The notes under the pieces are model-generated. The model saw only the letters and a list, made by a program, of their open reading frames with translations. It searched no databases and was not told where the DNA came from. A DNA stretch of 64,000 nucleotides. Origin: Triplophysa rosa. Lineage: Eukaryota; Chordata; Actinopteri; Cypriniformes; Nemacheilidae. Numbering within the stretch: position 1 is the stretch's first letter; each line of letters opens with the position of its first letter. The translations under genes and the position numbers were made by a program. Where the stretch lies: the NCBI RefSeq assembly GCF_024868665.1, contig NW_026634414.1, positions 1 through 64,000 on the forward strand, written 5' to 3'. This document shows, one piece after another, positions 33,377-44,249 of this stretch.

Positions 33377-35763
33377 CAGAGGGGGGCAAACTTTTTAGAC
33401 CAGAGGGCCACATCAAGTTTTGCAAACCAAGTGAAGGGCCGCATGCTACAACCTTGATAATAGAACATTTATTTAAACTGGAGGTATGCATGGAAAATAT
33501 ATTACCTGACAGAAAAATGTGTCATATTAACACATTAAACAACAATTCTTATTTAATATCTATTATTGAGTCATATTTACAACAGATATAATCTCACTGC
33601 ACTTCTATTACTATGTACATATCAGTCATCATAAAACTATGTCTGATAAAAACTCAGGAAAACCTTAGTAATTGCCTTTCCAAGCCATGGTTATGACAGT
33701 GTTAATGTGAGCAATGAGCCTGGTCCCCTCTCCTTGCAAGGGTGTCAAAGTCTGGAGTGATCTTTGATGTAGAGATCCTCAGGATAGCTGACAAGTGGCT
33801 GTTTGTTAGGTTTGATCTGTGGTGGGCTTTGTTGTAGTTCATGATTGAGTAGGTTTGTTCACACACATATGTGGATCCAAATAAAACAAGCATTCTTTGG
33901 GCATGTTTCTTAATGTTTGGAAATTTGTTTTCATCCAGTGAAGCATAAAACTGGATAACTGGTGTTGTCTGAAACTTCTCCTTCAAAGTAATGTCACACT
34001 GGATGTCAATGAGTTCCAGTTGTGTGTCTGGTGGTGCATTCTCACTGTCAAAAGATAGGGGGCATGAGACAAGTTCAAGCTCAGTCTCAATTTTTGCAAA
34101 GTCTGTGAAGCGACGGGAAAATTCTGCATGCAAGTCGCTCAAAGTGCTGCTGTACCTCTCAATGTGAGACTGTTTTATTGGTGAGCTTAGTCCGCCCAGT
34201 GTTGGAAAATGAGCAAAATCTCGGCTGGATATATGTCTGGAGAACAATACAAGTTTGGCTTTGAACGCTTTCACGTTGCTGTACAGTTCGTGCGCAAAAA
34301 CGTCCTTTCCCTGAAGTTTCAAATTGAGATCGTTCAGATGCCTCAGTGTGTCGACACCGAACGCGAGGTCGGTCAGCCAGTTTGTGTCTTGTAATTCGGG
34401 AAAGTCGTCAGTTTTACCAACTGTATTGAGGAACGTTGCTATCTCAGCTTTTAGTTCCCAGACACGGTGAAACACTTTGCCGAGACTTAGCCAGCGCACA
34501 TTTGAGTGGTATAAGAGGTCATGGTGCTCTGCCTCCGTTTCGTTAAGTAGCTGAATGAACTGCCGATGGTTAAGCGCTCTTGCCCGTATAAAGTTGACAA
34601 GCTTCACAACCACTTTGACAACATTTTCTAGCTTCAACACACTTTTACACAACGCTTCTTGATGTATGATGCAGTGAAGAAATATTAGTTCTTCTGAGTT
34701 CAGGCATTCGTCTTTTACTTTGTCTTGTAACCTTTTTAGCAGTCCAGTGTTTTTACCGGTTAGGTTTGGAGATCCATCCGTTGTGACACTTGTCAGCTTT
34801 CCCCATGGCAGGTTATTTTTCCCCAGGCAGACGGACACACTGTCATATAAATCAACGCCCCTGGTCGTTCCCATCATTGATTCCATCCCAAGAAGTTCCT
34901 CTGATATTTCGAAATTTTCGTTTATTCCTCTGACAAAAATCAAAAGTTGAGCAGTGCCCGCGATGTCAGTACTTTCATCCAGTGCGATAGAAAAAAGACT
35001 GAAGCCGTCCGCTTTCTTTTTTAGTTCGGAGAGCAGCTCCTCGTCAATAACTTCAACGCGCCTGGTGATTGTTCTCCGCGATAAGCTAATTTTCTCAAAC
35101 TGACTTTTAGAACCAGGACAAAGTATGGCAGCAGTCTCCACCATACAGTTTTTCACAAATTCCCCATCCGAAAAAGGCTTGCTGTGCTTTGCAATTTTAT
35201 GTGCCACTACATAACTAGCTTTCGTCACAGATTCTTGAATTGCGCACTGTTTCGTAAATGTATTTTGCTGGGCTTTTAAGTTTGTGGCAAGTTTTAAAGC
35301 CTTGTTTGCCTTTTCTGCAGATGACAGGTTCACAGCATAATTCGAATGCTTGCTTGAAAAATGACGACTGAGGTTGTAGTCTTTAAAAACGGCAATACTT
35401 TCATGGCATATTAGACATACCGCCTTTTGTCCGATACTGGTGAAGAAGTATTTTGTTGTCCATTCTTCGTTGAACACACGACATTCAGAGTCCACTTTTC
35501 TTTTTTTCGCCACACTCATTTTCACTCATTAACGTCCGAGTTATTACCAATGCATTCTAATTCTACGTTAGGCCCTAATTGTACTGCGTGCGTTTATACT
35601 GCCACCTATTGGCGTTCGCTTGTATTGCATCAAATTAGTAATTCAGAACCAAAACATTACTCAAATGCAGTATTTAAAAAAAAACTCCCTCGTGGCTCGC
35701 GGGCCGGATGAAAGTTTTCAGCGGGCCGTATATTGCCCGCGGGCCGTAGTTTGCCCCCCTCTG
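33377..35763 (-). mobile_element. hAT transposon, complete, with 8-bp duplication
   Basis: Perfect ends CAGAGGGGGGCAAAC and GTTTGCCCCCCTCTG, flanked by ACCTAGGC at 33369-33376 and 35764-35771. It encodes an intact transposase on the minus strand and interrupts LTR copy B. Confidence 0.93.
33702..35525 (-). CDS. hAT transposase, GTF2IRD2-like, intact, 607 aa
   Basis: Residues about 20-60 hold a BED-like zinc finger (CLICH...HFSSKH). The catalytic core shows ALDESTDIAGTAQLL (first Asp) and TTDGSPNLTGKNTG (second Asp), then the RWLSLGKVFHRVWEL segment with the conserved Trp. The C-terminus carries the hAT dimerisation region (YVCEQTYSIMNYNKAHHRSN). The same domain is known in vertebrate GTF2IRD2, where a hAT transposase was joined to a GTF2I gene; here no GTF2I repeat is present, so this is the transposon's own enzyme. 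No stop or frameshift in 607 codons, and termini and target duplication are perfect, so insertion is probably recent. The second Met (MSVAKKRKV) could also be the start. Confidence 0.93.
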   Translation of the reverse strand: MKMSVAKKRKVDSECRVFNEEWTTKYFFTSIGQKAVCLICHESIAVFKDYNLSRHFSSKHSNYAVNLSSAEKANKALKLATNLKAQQNTFTKQCAIQESVTKASYVVAHKIAKHSKPFSDGEFVKNCMVETAAILCPGSKSQFEKISLSRRTITRRVEVIDEELLSELKKKADGFSLFSIALDESTDIAGTAQLLIFVRGINENFEISEELLGMESMMGTTRGVDLYDSVSVCLGKNNLPWGKLTSVTTDGSPNLTGKNTGLLKRLQDKVKDECLNSEELIFLHCIIHQEALCKSVLKLENVVKVVVKLVNFIRARALNHRQFIQLLNETEAEHHDLLYHSNVRWLSLGKVFHRVWELKAEIATFLNTVGKTDDFPELQDTNWLTDLAFGVDTLRHLNDLNLKLQGKDVFAHELYSNVKAFKAKLVLFSRHISSRDFAHFPTLGGLSSPIKQSHIERYSSTLSDLHAEFSRRFTDFAKIETELELVSCPLSFDSENAPPDTQLELIDIQCDITLKEKFQTTPVIQFYASLDENKFPNIKKHAQRMLVLFGSTYVCEQTYSIMNYNKAHHRSNLTNSHLSAILRISTSKITPDFDTLARRGDQAHCSH

Positions 35764-36182
35764 ACCTAGGCTAAACGGAACACTTACTAAGACAGGGGAT
35801 TTACACGGCAAACACGAACACAGGACACCGCAAACATGGCGCACACCCAAAGACACCATCAACACAGGTAAACTCAACACAGGTAATCCAAGCGCACAAG
35901 ACAAAGAAACATGAGGGCATTAAATAGGGAAGACAAACGAAGGATAACGACACAGGGCAGGTGAGGGTAATCAAACACGGCTGGGAAAAAATACAGGAAA
36001 CGAGAGGGGCGGGGCCAATGACGAGAAACTGGAGAGAACGCATATTATTGTCAAAAGGACAATAATATGTTTCTCCCCACACATAACCAAAGACTTTGTC
36101 ATGGCTCTGCCTCAGGACCAGGAAATCCAAGACTAGGTGAGGCAGAACCACGACAAAGTGCTTGCTCGCAAATCATGTAATA

Positions 36183-36351
36183 CAGGGCTCTTCAGATCTA
36201 GTCCTGGAGGGCCACTGCCCTGCTGAGTTTAGCTCCAACCCTGATCAAACACACCTGAGCATCACTAGATCACAGGTAGGTTAGTTTTATCTGGGTTTGA
36301 GCTAAACTCTACAGGGCAGTGGCCCTCCAGGACCGGACTTGAAGAGTCCTG
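36183..36351. mobile_element. Palindromic hAT-type MITE, 169 bp
   Basis: Left CAGGGCTCTTCAGATCTAG and right (reversed) CAGGACTCTTCAAGTCCGG, with GGAGGGCCACTGCCCTG mirrored in both arms. Flanks ATGTAATA (36175-36182) and ATGTACTA (36352-36359) are an 8-bp duplication with one change. Lies in a HECT-gene intron. Confidence 0.88.
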
Positions 36352-37109
36352 ATGTACTAAATGCAAAGGTGCTGAAAAGTACTGTTAAGACAACATTTAA
36401 TGCAAACCTTAATAATGTATGGAAACAATAATTTTGGCATTTGGCTTGGTGCACATGTAATAAACATGTACTGAATTAATGCATGCAAAATATTTTTGGA
36501 AGAATGTGCTAAATAGACATCTTTTATTTTTCAAAAGTTTGAGCATGGGTTACAAACCCTGGGTCTACTTGAGGAAATCAGGAGTCACCCCCATGTCTTT
36601 GAAGATCTCTTCACTGATATTCAAAAGCCACTTCATGCAAAAGATTTGTCATGCTTGTTTGAAGTGCGTTTCTCTCCAGCGGGAAGCAACAGACGGCAAC
36701 TGGAGAACCAGACTATATGCTTTTGGAGAGACTGGCTTATAGATGTTGAAGGTCAGATTTTGTCATTATTTATATAACTTGCTAATGATCAAACTGTGCC
36801 TCATGTCCACTTTTTGATAATTTTTCTGTTGTCAGAGGGAGAATGCAGTCCTCTGACTATGAAGATGGTCCTTGAATTTGCATGAGGAGCATCAGCTGTG
36901 CCTCCACTGGGCTTTACTCAATGTCCCCAAATCCAGTTTCTGCATAGCAGCACAGCAAACAAAAGAATGTATCCAGATGCCAATACATGTTTAATTATAT
37001 TGAGGCTCCGCCTTCACAGCAGCTATGACACGTTTAAAACATGCATGACTGAGGGTATACTGCAGGCTCCAACATTTGGAGTTGCCTGAAATTAACATGG
37101 AGTTGCCTG

Positions 37110-38121
37110 AAATAACATGGCTTCAGTTCAGAGCCCAGAACAGTTTGGAGTGCCTGTACACAAATCATGTTTCTAAAACAAAATTTCTTTATCCTACATA
37201 GCACAGATAGAAAAAGTGTTGACTCTTGGTGTTTTTATACTGTATGTTGGGTTGCCACAGTATGTATAAAATGTTTCTAAAACTGTTAATTTCTTTACCA
37301 TACATACAGAAAGATTTTATATCCTACATACAGAAAGTCTTGACTCTTTGTCAAGATTATTCAATTATTCATACCAAACACTTGAAGAGAATGTGTGTGT
37401 GTGTAGATCTCAAATAATGTAAGATTCAGCGGTTATCCAGAAGTGCAATTGTTAAAATGCAATGCTAGCATGTTTAACACAATAACAATTGCCACATGCA
37501 ATTTTAGAACTACTTTGTAGCACGCGCGCCTCACCCCCAGTTAACATCCAGTTTGTGTTTGGCTAGTGTTCAATAATATAACTATATGTGATTTAATTTA
37601 TGTTCAAATTACAGTAATTTATATTGTTATTTTACAGTATAATGATTGTATTAAATAAACGATTTGTTAAACTTTGTTGTTTGTTCGATTTGTTAAACTT
37701 TGTTGTTTGTTCATTTTGTTAAATAAACAATTTGTCAAATGGGTCCCGTAGTTTTGACACTTTTAAAGAACCCGTATGGTATCCCAGTCTAAATGCAAAA
37801 TATTGGAGAGACAAGTTTAGCCAAGTAACGGTTCTTTTCAGCTTCGAGTGTTGCGAGAAGGGATACAGCTACAGCCGGAAGTGGTGCAAAATCTCGCCAT
37901 ATAATTAGAATAAATTACATTAGCTAATGGCTACACCTACCCCAACCCTAAACCTAACCTTACAATAATAAAAAAATATTAATCAACTGTTTTCAGCGTG
38001 ACAAATTATGCGGTATTGCAGTGCACATGCCCATGTGGAGGTCGCTCTATCATTTCTAGTCAAAACCCTCGGCTTCTTTTGATTGTTATCAGCAATATTC
38101 TACAGGCACTCTATTGTTTGT
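37110..38121. other. No gene; minor direct repeat
   Basis: Contains a short tandem repeat near 37660-37740 (GATTTGTTAAACTTTGTTG twice) and a CCCCAACCCTAAACCTAACC stretch of a common fish repeat near 37940. Nothing else recognised. Confidence 0.45.
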
Positions 38122-38126
38122 GAATG

Positions 38127-39787
38127 TGTCATGACTCTGTGAGGGAAGAACCCAAATGCAGGCAGCAGCAGTGAAGGGGTTAACAAGCAGGGGCGTAGCA
38201 AGCTTTTCAAAAGTGCGGGGGATGGATGTGGTTTGTTTGTTAACAATAATAAACGATGACTACAATGACAGAAGGGTACAAACGGTATAACATACAAGAT
38301 ATAAAAAGCTTCCCATTTAAATGAGTGATACTAGAAAAGTATAAAAACACACTCGGTGGTAGGCTTGATAGTGACATGGGTCTGAGGACAGTGACTGAGA
38401 CTGCTAAATTTGGCTTACTTGCACCTTGAAAAGGGGAGATATAAAAAAACTAGGGCTGTCAACGTTAACGCGTTAACGCATGCGATTAACTTTTTCAAAT
38501 TAACGCGTGAGAAAATATTTATCGCAATTAACGCAGCATCCGTTTGTTGTGTCATCCTTTGTCTAGCGTTACATTATGTAATCACGCTCTTATTCGTGTA
38601 CAGGCTTTTAAACCACTTAAGCGCGATTTGAAACAGTTGCTTTGACGCGTTCAATGGAGATAGACAGCTTCTAAACTGTGGGACGCGGCAAAACGCAACG
38701 CGAGGTCCAGTCTGGTGTNTGTCCCTCCTCCTCGTCAATTCCCTGCCTTCTTCATCACAGTTACTTTATACATTGCATGCCACATACATAACCGAATTTA
38801 GCTAGCTGCTGAACAATATCCCAATTAGCAATTAGCATTAGTCTAAAAAACGAAATATAATACAGAAAACACTCGACATGTCAACAAAACATAAACAGAA
38901 CATCTTCCCAAACACATATCAAGCTTATTTAAAAACCTCAAAAGCATAAACACTCATTCAAAGTACCTGGAAAAGGGAGATGTAAATAACGATAACCATA
39001 AGTTCCCGCCTCCTCAGCACGAGCTGACCGATAAATCTAACACACCAAGAGAGGCGGGACTTAAGGCAGAACAGCCAATCATCAGCCGGTCACATTCAAA
39101 GCCAGTGTCATGTTTGAGAGGGAGGGGAGAGCAGGCAGTCGCAGCCAGCTCAGACACAGAGCGGCCAGAGAAACGGAGGAGCGACGGCTGTAAGGCGTTT
39201 GTGCAAAACTGCGGAAAAACTGCAGAAAAAGTGTGGGTGTTGAACCCTCTCACCGGGAAAAGTGTGGGTGTTAAAACACCCACATCCCCCACGGGTGCGA
39301 CGCGCCTGTTAACAAGGATATTTATTTAAACAAAGAAACACAAAACAAAGACCCACGATGGGGTATAACATAAAAAACAAGGGACAGGACATAGACTAAC
39401 TAACACTAGACTTATAACATTAGGCAAGAACAAAACGGAACTAAACACTTACTAAGACTGACGGAATCGTAACAACAGGAACACACGGTGAACATATGAG
39501 GAACAGCAGTACACAGGTACAGGGTACAACGAACGAGCACAGGACAATGAACACGAGGGCATCTTATAGGGAACAAAGGAAGATAACGAGGGGCAGGTGA
39601 GGAACATGAGACACGGCAGGAAAGCAATACGGGAAACGAGAGGGGCGGGGCCAATGACGAGACACGAGAAAGCACATGGAATGTCAATGATAAACAAACC
39701 ATGACTTTCTCACACTAAACATAAGGGATCTGTCACGATCCTGCCACAAGACTAAAAAATCATGAACAAGAGGGCAGGACCATGACA
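38127..39787. mobile_element. Solo-LTR-like element, copy C, interrupted by a hAT
   Basis: Begins TGTCATGACTCTG and ends CCATGACA, flanked by GAATG at 38122-38126 and 39788-39792. Without the 1121-bp hAT and its duplication it is about 532 bp. The final 57 bp (39731-39787) repeat the terminal palindrome. The segment GGGCGGGGCCAATGACGAG at about 39640 is shared with copy B. Confidence 0.78.
38188..39308. mobile_element. Non-autonomous hAT in LTR copy C
   Basis: CAGGGGCGTAGC at the left pairs with CAGGCGCGTCGC (reversed) at the right, flanked by the perfect duplication TTAACAAG (38180-38187, 39309-39316). No transposase. A different hAT terminus (TAGGGCTGTCAACGTTAACG) begins at 38451, but its partner end is missing, so a second element is nested and truncated. 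One undetermined base lies at 38719. Confidence 0.85.
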
Positions 39788-39792
39788 GAATG

Positions 39793-41416
39793 TGTACCGG
39801 AAGTTCAGTTAGTGCACATGCACAGAAATGTTTGTTTATGTTGTTAAAATGAAACCGTCTGTAAATTAATCTGTGTGAGAGCAGATGGTGGTACAAACAA
39901 ACAGAGTCCTGAATGTTTCTTATTTTTTTACATTTAAAGTTCATAAATTAGGAACTAGATCACAAAAAAAATCCAATGTTCCACAAAACTCATGTTGTGT
40001 CTGTTTTCATCAGATGAATAGGTGTGAATCTGTGAATCTTCCATCAGATGAATCTTCAGGATTCGTGATCAGCTCTCATCCATGTGAGTTTATCTTTTAC
40101 ACCTGAGAAAAGAGAAAAAACTCCATCTCAGTCAATAATGACATAAAGAAATGAATCATTATTATACACACCTATAAAAAATGACCATTATATAATCATA
40201 AACAGTTTATATTATTATTACCATTATGAAAATACTAGAAATATCCTACAGGTATAGTACAGGATTTTAAAGTCCCCGTGAAATTGTGGGAGTGGCTTTC
40301 ATTTTTTCTGTGATTTCATTGGATGTATAAAACAGCGGTTGCATTTTGAAATGGAACTCGCAGCAGACTGACAGTTGAAGGGGAGGAGTTAACAGATAAC
40401 AGTTTTCTAACATACTTCATTTAAGATGGTTAGTCAGTATAGAAAGGAAGTGCATTTCAGATTTTAAATAAAAATTATGAAGGCACACAAATTTTAAAAA
40501 GAGAATGACCCACATTGAAAAATTATTTACAATAAACGCTGAAATATTTCATGAAAAAATAAGCATTGTAATTTTTAATTTCACTAGGACTTTAAACAAG
40601 ACCAAAATTACAGTAGATATTCAGTGTTACTGTTTAATGGTTTATTGTGAATATGATAATCAAACTGTACTTTTATTTATCAAGAAGTGAATAGTGGATA
40701 TAAAGTGTAAAGTGCTCTGAACTGTACACATCATATTTTTGTTTCTTTACATTCATGTGTAAATCTCATGTGTGACACATTCTGAAGTGTGTGTGTGTCT
40801 AGTTTTATGGTCCCGTGGGTCATGTTACTTGGATCCCAAGGGTTCCCCAGCTCACCTCTAACACAAAACCCATCGTGAAACCAGAGGTCAGACAGTGTGT
40901 GTGTGCACGTGTGTAAGCGGCCATACAGACTGTGACCTGACCTGAGCCTATAGGCAGACACAGAGGTCGTTGTCGTGGGTGATAGGAGCCGCGTGTGTGT
41001 GTTTAGACTCAGACATCATTATTTTGGAGAGATAAGGGTCAACAGCCCCATCTCACCCCAACACAGCGTCTCAACGGAAACTCACACATCATAAACACAA
41101 CACCTATTTAACACAATCATCATCTGTGTTCAAAACAGAAATCAATGTTTCTACACATGACACATTTTGATTTTATTCCACAATGAAAACAACATGTTTT
41201 ACAAGCGTGTCATATTCAGACAAATATTGTGTCAAGTAAACATTGATTTTGATTACAGTTTTACTCATTAATAAACGTTCAGTCATGAGTAGTTTGTGTG
41301 TGTGTAGACACAGCAGAGCAGACAGTGTCTAATATAAATCTGTGTTTGCGTCTGTGTGCGCGTTTGTGTGTTAAAGGTTGCTGAGCTCTAGTCGATGAGT
41401 GTGTGTAGGTGTGTAT
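39793..41416. other. No gene recognised
   Basis: AT-rich DNA with short GT runs near 40785 and 41300. No supported frame or element boundary. Confidence 0.4.
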
Positions 41417-41720
41417 GCACAAATGTATTGGGACACCCGCTTCTAATGAATGGCTCTGACTACTTAAGTAATTTCTATGAGTACAAATCTTAATGCCGCA
41501 GCATATAATGATATTCTAGAGCATTGTGTGCTTCTCATTTAATAGCAACAGTTTGGACAGCGTCCTTTTCTATTCCAACATGACGATGCCTCTTTGTAAG
41601 GTGGGGAATTAAATAGAAATGATTGATTTAGTCAGTGTGAGAGAACTTGACTGGTCTACATGTATGAAGCCAAGTCTTGAACCTAGCTGAACACCTGGTG
41701 TGACTTTCAGGCAAAAACTC
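41417..41720 (+). pseudogene. Relic of a Tc1/mariner-type transposase
   Basis: A CAAATGTATTGGGACACC terminus-like segment is followed by a frame fragment FGQRPFLFQHDDASL, which resembles the second catalytic Asp motif (FQHDNAxxH). About 90 bases later GAACTTGACTGGTCT and GAACCTAGCTGAACACC resemble the LDWP...LNPIEH coding segment with changes. Most of the element is gone. Confidence 0.6.
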
Positions 41721-43639
41721 ATCACCCATTATCACCATTTACTTGTACACAGGAGTACAGTCACTTTGTAACAGAAAAGAGCACTTGTAAAACTGTTACA
41801 ACTGAGCGAGAAACACAATTTTAAAATACATGAATTGGTGTGTGCGTGCTTGTGTGTATGAGAACTCAATCACCGCCAGCCCCAGAGAAACATATTATCG
41901 CTCATTCATTTCTCTTTCAAAGCTCAAGAGACTAAAAGCTGGTAAAATGCAAAATCTCACGGCAAAAACGTAACTATTTTACAATGTGGCTAATTCATGT
42001 GAACACGTACGATCTCATTCGTTCATTTGAGTACGATTTGTTTTCATGCCAGTGACGTCAGGTGTATGGGTGGAGTTAGGGGCAGGGCTTCAGTATTGCT
42101 TTTTTCTAGTAATCGTACGCTTTTGTAGGATTCACAACGTGTGAATCAGCCACCTCGTATAGAGTTACGAATTCCTGTGAGATCAGGTTTTTCAATGGTT
42201 GTGGCAAATGTGTATTTTACTCAATCATGGGTTGAAGATCTACACATGACACATGACAGGACAGCGGGTTACAGTGCACTTGTGTTATTCTGGTCTGTGT
42301 TTGTATGTTACTGTAAATATCAGATGTGTATTAGTTCACATTTACAGTATAAACAGCTTTGGGATGGGGTTAAACAGCTCTCATTGTGAGCTCTGGGAGG
42401 TCTGGACAGTGAAGACATGATCATACCAGAGAAAAGAAGCTGGAACTAAGCACTCTTGAGTTTCTTCTCATGGCTGACTGCTGAATTTGAGAGCGGAAGT
42501 GAAAGAGAGAGAAAAGCGCACAAGAGTGACAGATTAAAAAGATTTGGCATTGGGGCCCGTCACCCCTCCTCGCCTGGATATTGTGTCTGGTCAACAAAGA
42601 CGTTGGTCCTCATTAAAAATGCATGTCATTGGATCACACCTCGGCTGAATCCAGAGATTGTGAGGTGCATTAAGAGGCCGTGACTGCACTCTGAATGGGA
42701 CCTACGGCACAGCTACGGCAAAAGAGCGCCGTGCTCGACCCACCCCAGTCTATGGGAACCATGTCCTTATGGCGGGCCGGGGTCAGAGGTCACCACCGCC
42801 TGTCTGTTAAAGCCGCAGACGTCCTTTATCCCATGAGCACTATGCAAAAAAACTGAGAGGAAAATCCTGAAAATTCACATCAAACCTAATGTACACGTTC
42901 ATTCATAAACATGTAAATTAGAAAAGGACTCTTTAAAAGATATTTTGTTAAAATGATTACGTTTGAAATTATTTAGTTGAAAGACAAACACTTCACATGA
43001 ATTGTGTATAGTTTTTAAAAATGTTTTGTTTATGGTTTTGTTTTTATTTCTTCAGTGTGTGCTTGTGATGCGGCTCAAAGTATTTTTGCTGACCGGTCGG
43101 CACCTCAGAGACCTGTCCAGCTCTGACCCTCACTGACAGACGGAAGAAGAACCGACCGATGGTGAACACTCTCATCCTCTATCTCAGGACTGTTTTAATG
43201 GACCGCTTTCACCTAACTTTTCATTAGCGTTTTTGTAAACCATGAAATGAGACCCAGAGGGCAAATACTACACACACACATGCACACATATACACGCACA
43301 AACACACACACGCATTTACATTTACTCATTCATTTGGCAGATGCTAGTAGGAGAGCATATACACATTTTGTTAAAGAGCAGGTTTCATGAATCTCATAAA
43401 ATTACCGGCATTTCAGTGTGTAACGTAGCTTTCCTTAAATTTTGACGATCTGCAAAGTTGTTATTTCCAAAAGTCCATGATAAATTAAGATATTGGCTTC
43501 CAAAGTAAGGAGTCCACTCCGAACCGCCCAAACAAATCGTTAGGCTTTCGAATCTTTTGAGTGTAACATCGTATGTCACAGTGTAATGCATCAGCACAAT
43601 CCCCGCCTTCCCGCGAAACAGGAACACTCTGACCTGCCC
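41721..43639. other. No supported gene
   Basis: Includes a 75-codon plus-strand frame at 42456-42683 without a recognisable domain and a (CA)n-like tract near 43275. It looks like single-copy DNA, so a host exon cannot be excluded. Confidence 0.35.
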
Positions 43640-43945
43640 ACTACATTTACATTTACATTTAGTCATTTAGCAGACGCTTTTATCCAAAGCGACTTACAAA
43701 GAGTATAAGGAGCAATAAGCGATATGTCATACAGGAGCAATAGTGCAATAGGTGCCAATACAAAGTTACTAGTTTTACCAAAAGCCAGACCACTACCTGT
43801 TGAGAGAAAGCGAGAGGGTTAGTGTTTTTTTTCATCTGTCTGTCAAGTATTCACAGAAGAGGTGGGTTTTAAGTCGTTTTTTGAATGTTGTGAGAGATGT
43901 GGTTGACCGGACCGAATTAGGAAGCACTAGCACTTCAGGTAGTGT
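43640..43945 (-). mobile_element. L2-like LINE, 3' end fragment
   Basis: The minus strand encodes VLPNSVRSTTSLTTFKKRLK and THLFCEYLTDR followed by a stop, the C-terminal signature of an L2-type ORF2. The 3' UTR then ends AGTCGCTTTGGATAAAAGCG and TCTGCTAAATG with TAAATG repeats. This is a different family from the GTTGAGTTG-tailed copies. Its tail is shared with the SINE at 57971. Confidence 0.82.
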
Positions 43946-43957
43946 TGCGTATACAAC

Positions 43958-44185
43958 ATGTCGAGAGGACGCTGTGTTTTGTGCTGTGAACGCAAATGTA
44001 CTTTGTTTTCGCTGCCAAAGGATGACGATGTGAAAGATCAGTGGTTACATTTTTTTCCCACGATACCACTGCAGTACAATTCCAACCTTGTGTAACGTGC
44101 TCGTCATTTTACCGACAACTGCTTCTCAAATTTTGGCGAGTTCAACGCGGGATTTGCCAGCCTCGGGGATTTGCTAGACCCTTAA
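43958..44185 (+). pseudogene. THAP-domain exon relic
   Basis: From ATG at 43958 the frame reads MSRGRCVLCCERKCTLFSLP, KDDDVKDQWLHFF, then YNSNLV and a TAA at 44093. In the same frame it resumes ARHFTDNCFSNFGEFNAGF up to TAA at 44183. This is the THAP (C2CH) zinc-finger layout: N-terminal Cys pair, LFSLPKD, W, and a CxxHF motif. Here the Cys codon of CxxH is replaced by TAA-CGT, so the zinc site is lost. A GCT|GTAAGT donor follows near 44240. THAP domains occur in host DNA-binding proteins and P-like transposases; nothing else of either is visible. Confidence 0.7.
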
Positions 44186-44249
44186 AGATAAGTCAATACC
44201 AACTTTATTTGGACTAACAAGCGTCTCAGAACCACAAGCTGTAAGTATG

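Larger units (their letters stand above)
33220..36155. mobile_element. Solo-LTR-like element, copy B, interrupted by a hAT
   Basis: Begins TGTCCCATATC and ends CCACGACA, with the 5-bp duplication AAGTG at 33215-33219 and 36156-36160. Without the 2387-bp hAT and its 8-bp duplication it is about 541 bp. The last 59 bp (36097-36155) form the same palindrome as in copy A. The duplicated AAGTG belongs to the splice donor GTAAGTG of the HECT exon, which is left intact. Confidence 0.78.
23473..37089 (+). pseudogene. HECT E3 ubiquitin ligase-like gene (fish G2E3-like family), whole span
   Basis: Recognisable exons in order: 23473-23485 (MHAN, ending ACG|GTAAGT), 23896-24015, 31734-32331 (Ser/Pro/Arg repeats), 32409-32711, 32792-32970, 33040-33212, about 36538-36751 and 36836-37089 with a terminal TGA. 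Such multicopy teleost genes pair a short N-terminal region with a C-terminal HECT domain that transfers ubiquitin to substrates; their biology is largely unknown. Breaks: a 2-bp loss at about 32120, a frameshift at about 32520, TAG at 32642, TGA at 36883, and imperfect splice phase into the 36538 exon. Exons expected between 24015 and 31734 are not found. Introns hold a Tc1 element, a hAT MITE, an L2 copy, a Tc1 piece, an LTR with a hAT inside, and a small MITE. Sequencing error could explain one or two breaks, hardly all. Confidence 0.75.
32409..37089 (+). pseudogene. HECT-domain exons of the ligase-like gene
   Basis: Five segments. 32409-32711: TELQTILTKLVSKVDF, then after a frameshift at about 32520 DNEGVSEGAVDEGGPSREYF, with TAG at 32642. 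32792-32970: SLYSLIGKMIAVCIVNGGVG and PHFFSKLLFMQLCG. 33040-33212: ETIQEANSAKSEAEDSLSIM. About 36538-36751: GLQTLGLLEEIRSHPHVFED and RFSPAGSNRRQLE. 36836-37089: VLEFA, TGA at 36883, ASAVPPLGFTQCPQIQF and YPDANTC, where the Cys at 36988 sits where the HECT thioester cysteine is expected, ending FGVA and TGA. The DEGGPSREYF motif is typical of the HECT N-lobe. The donor of the 33040 exon directly borders the LTR insertion. Two stops and a frameshift exclude a working product from this copy. Confidence 0.78.
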
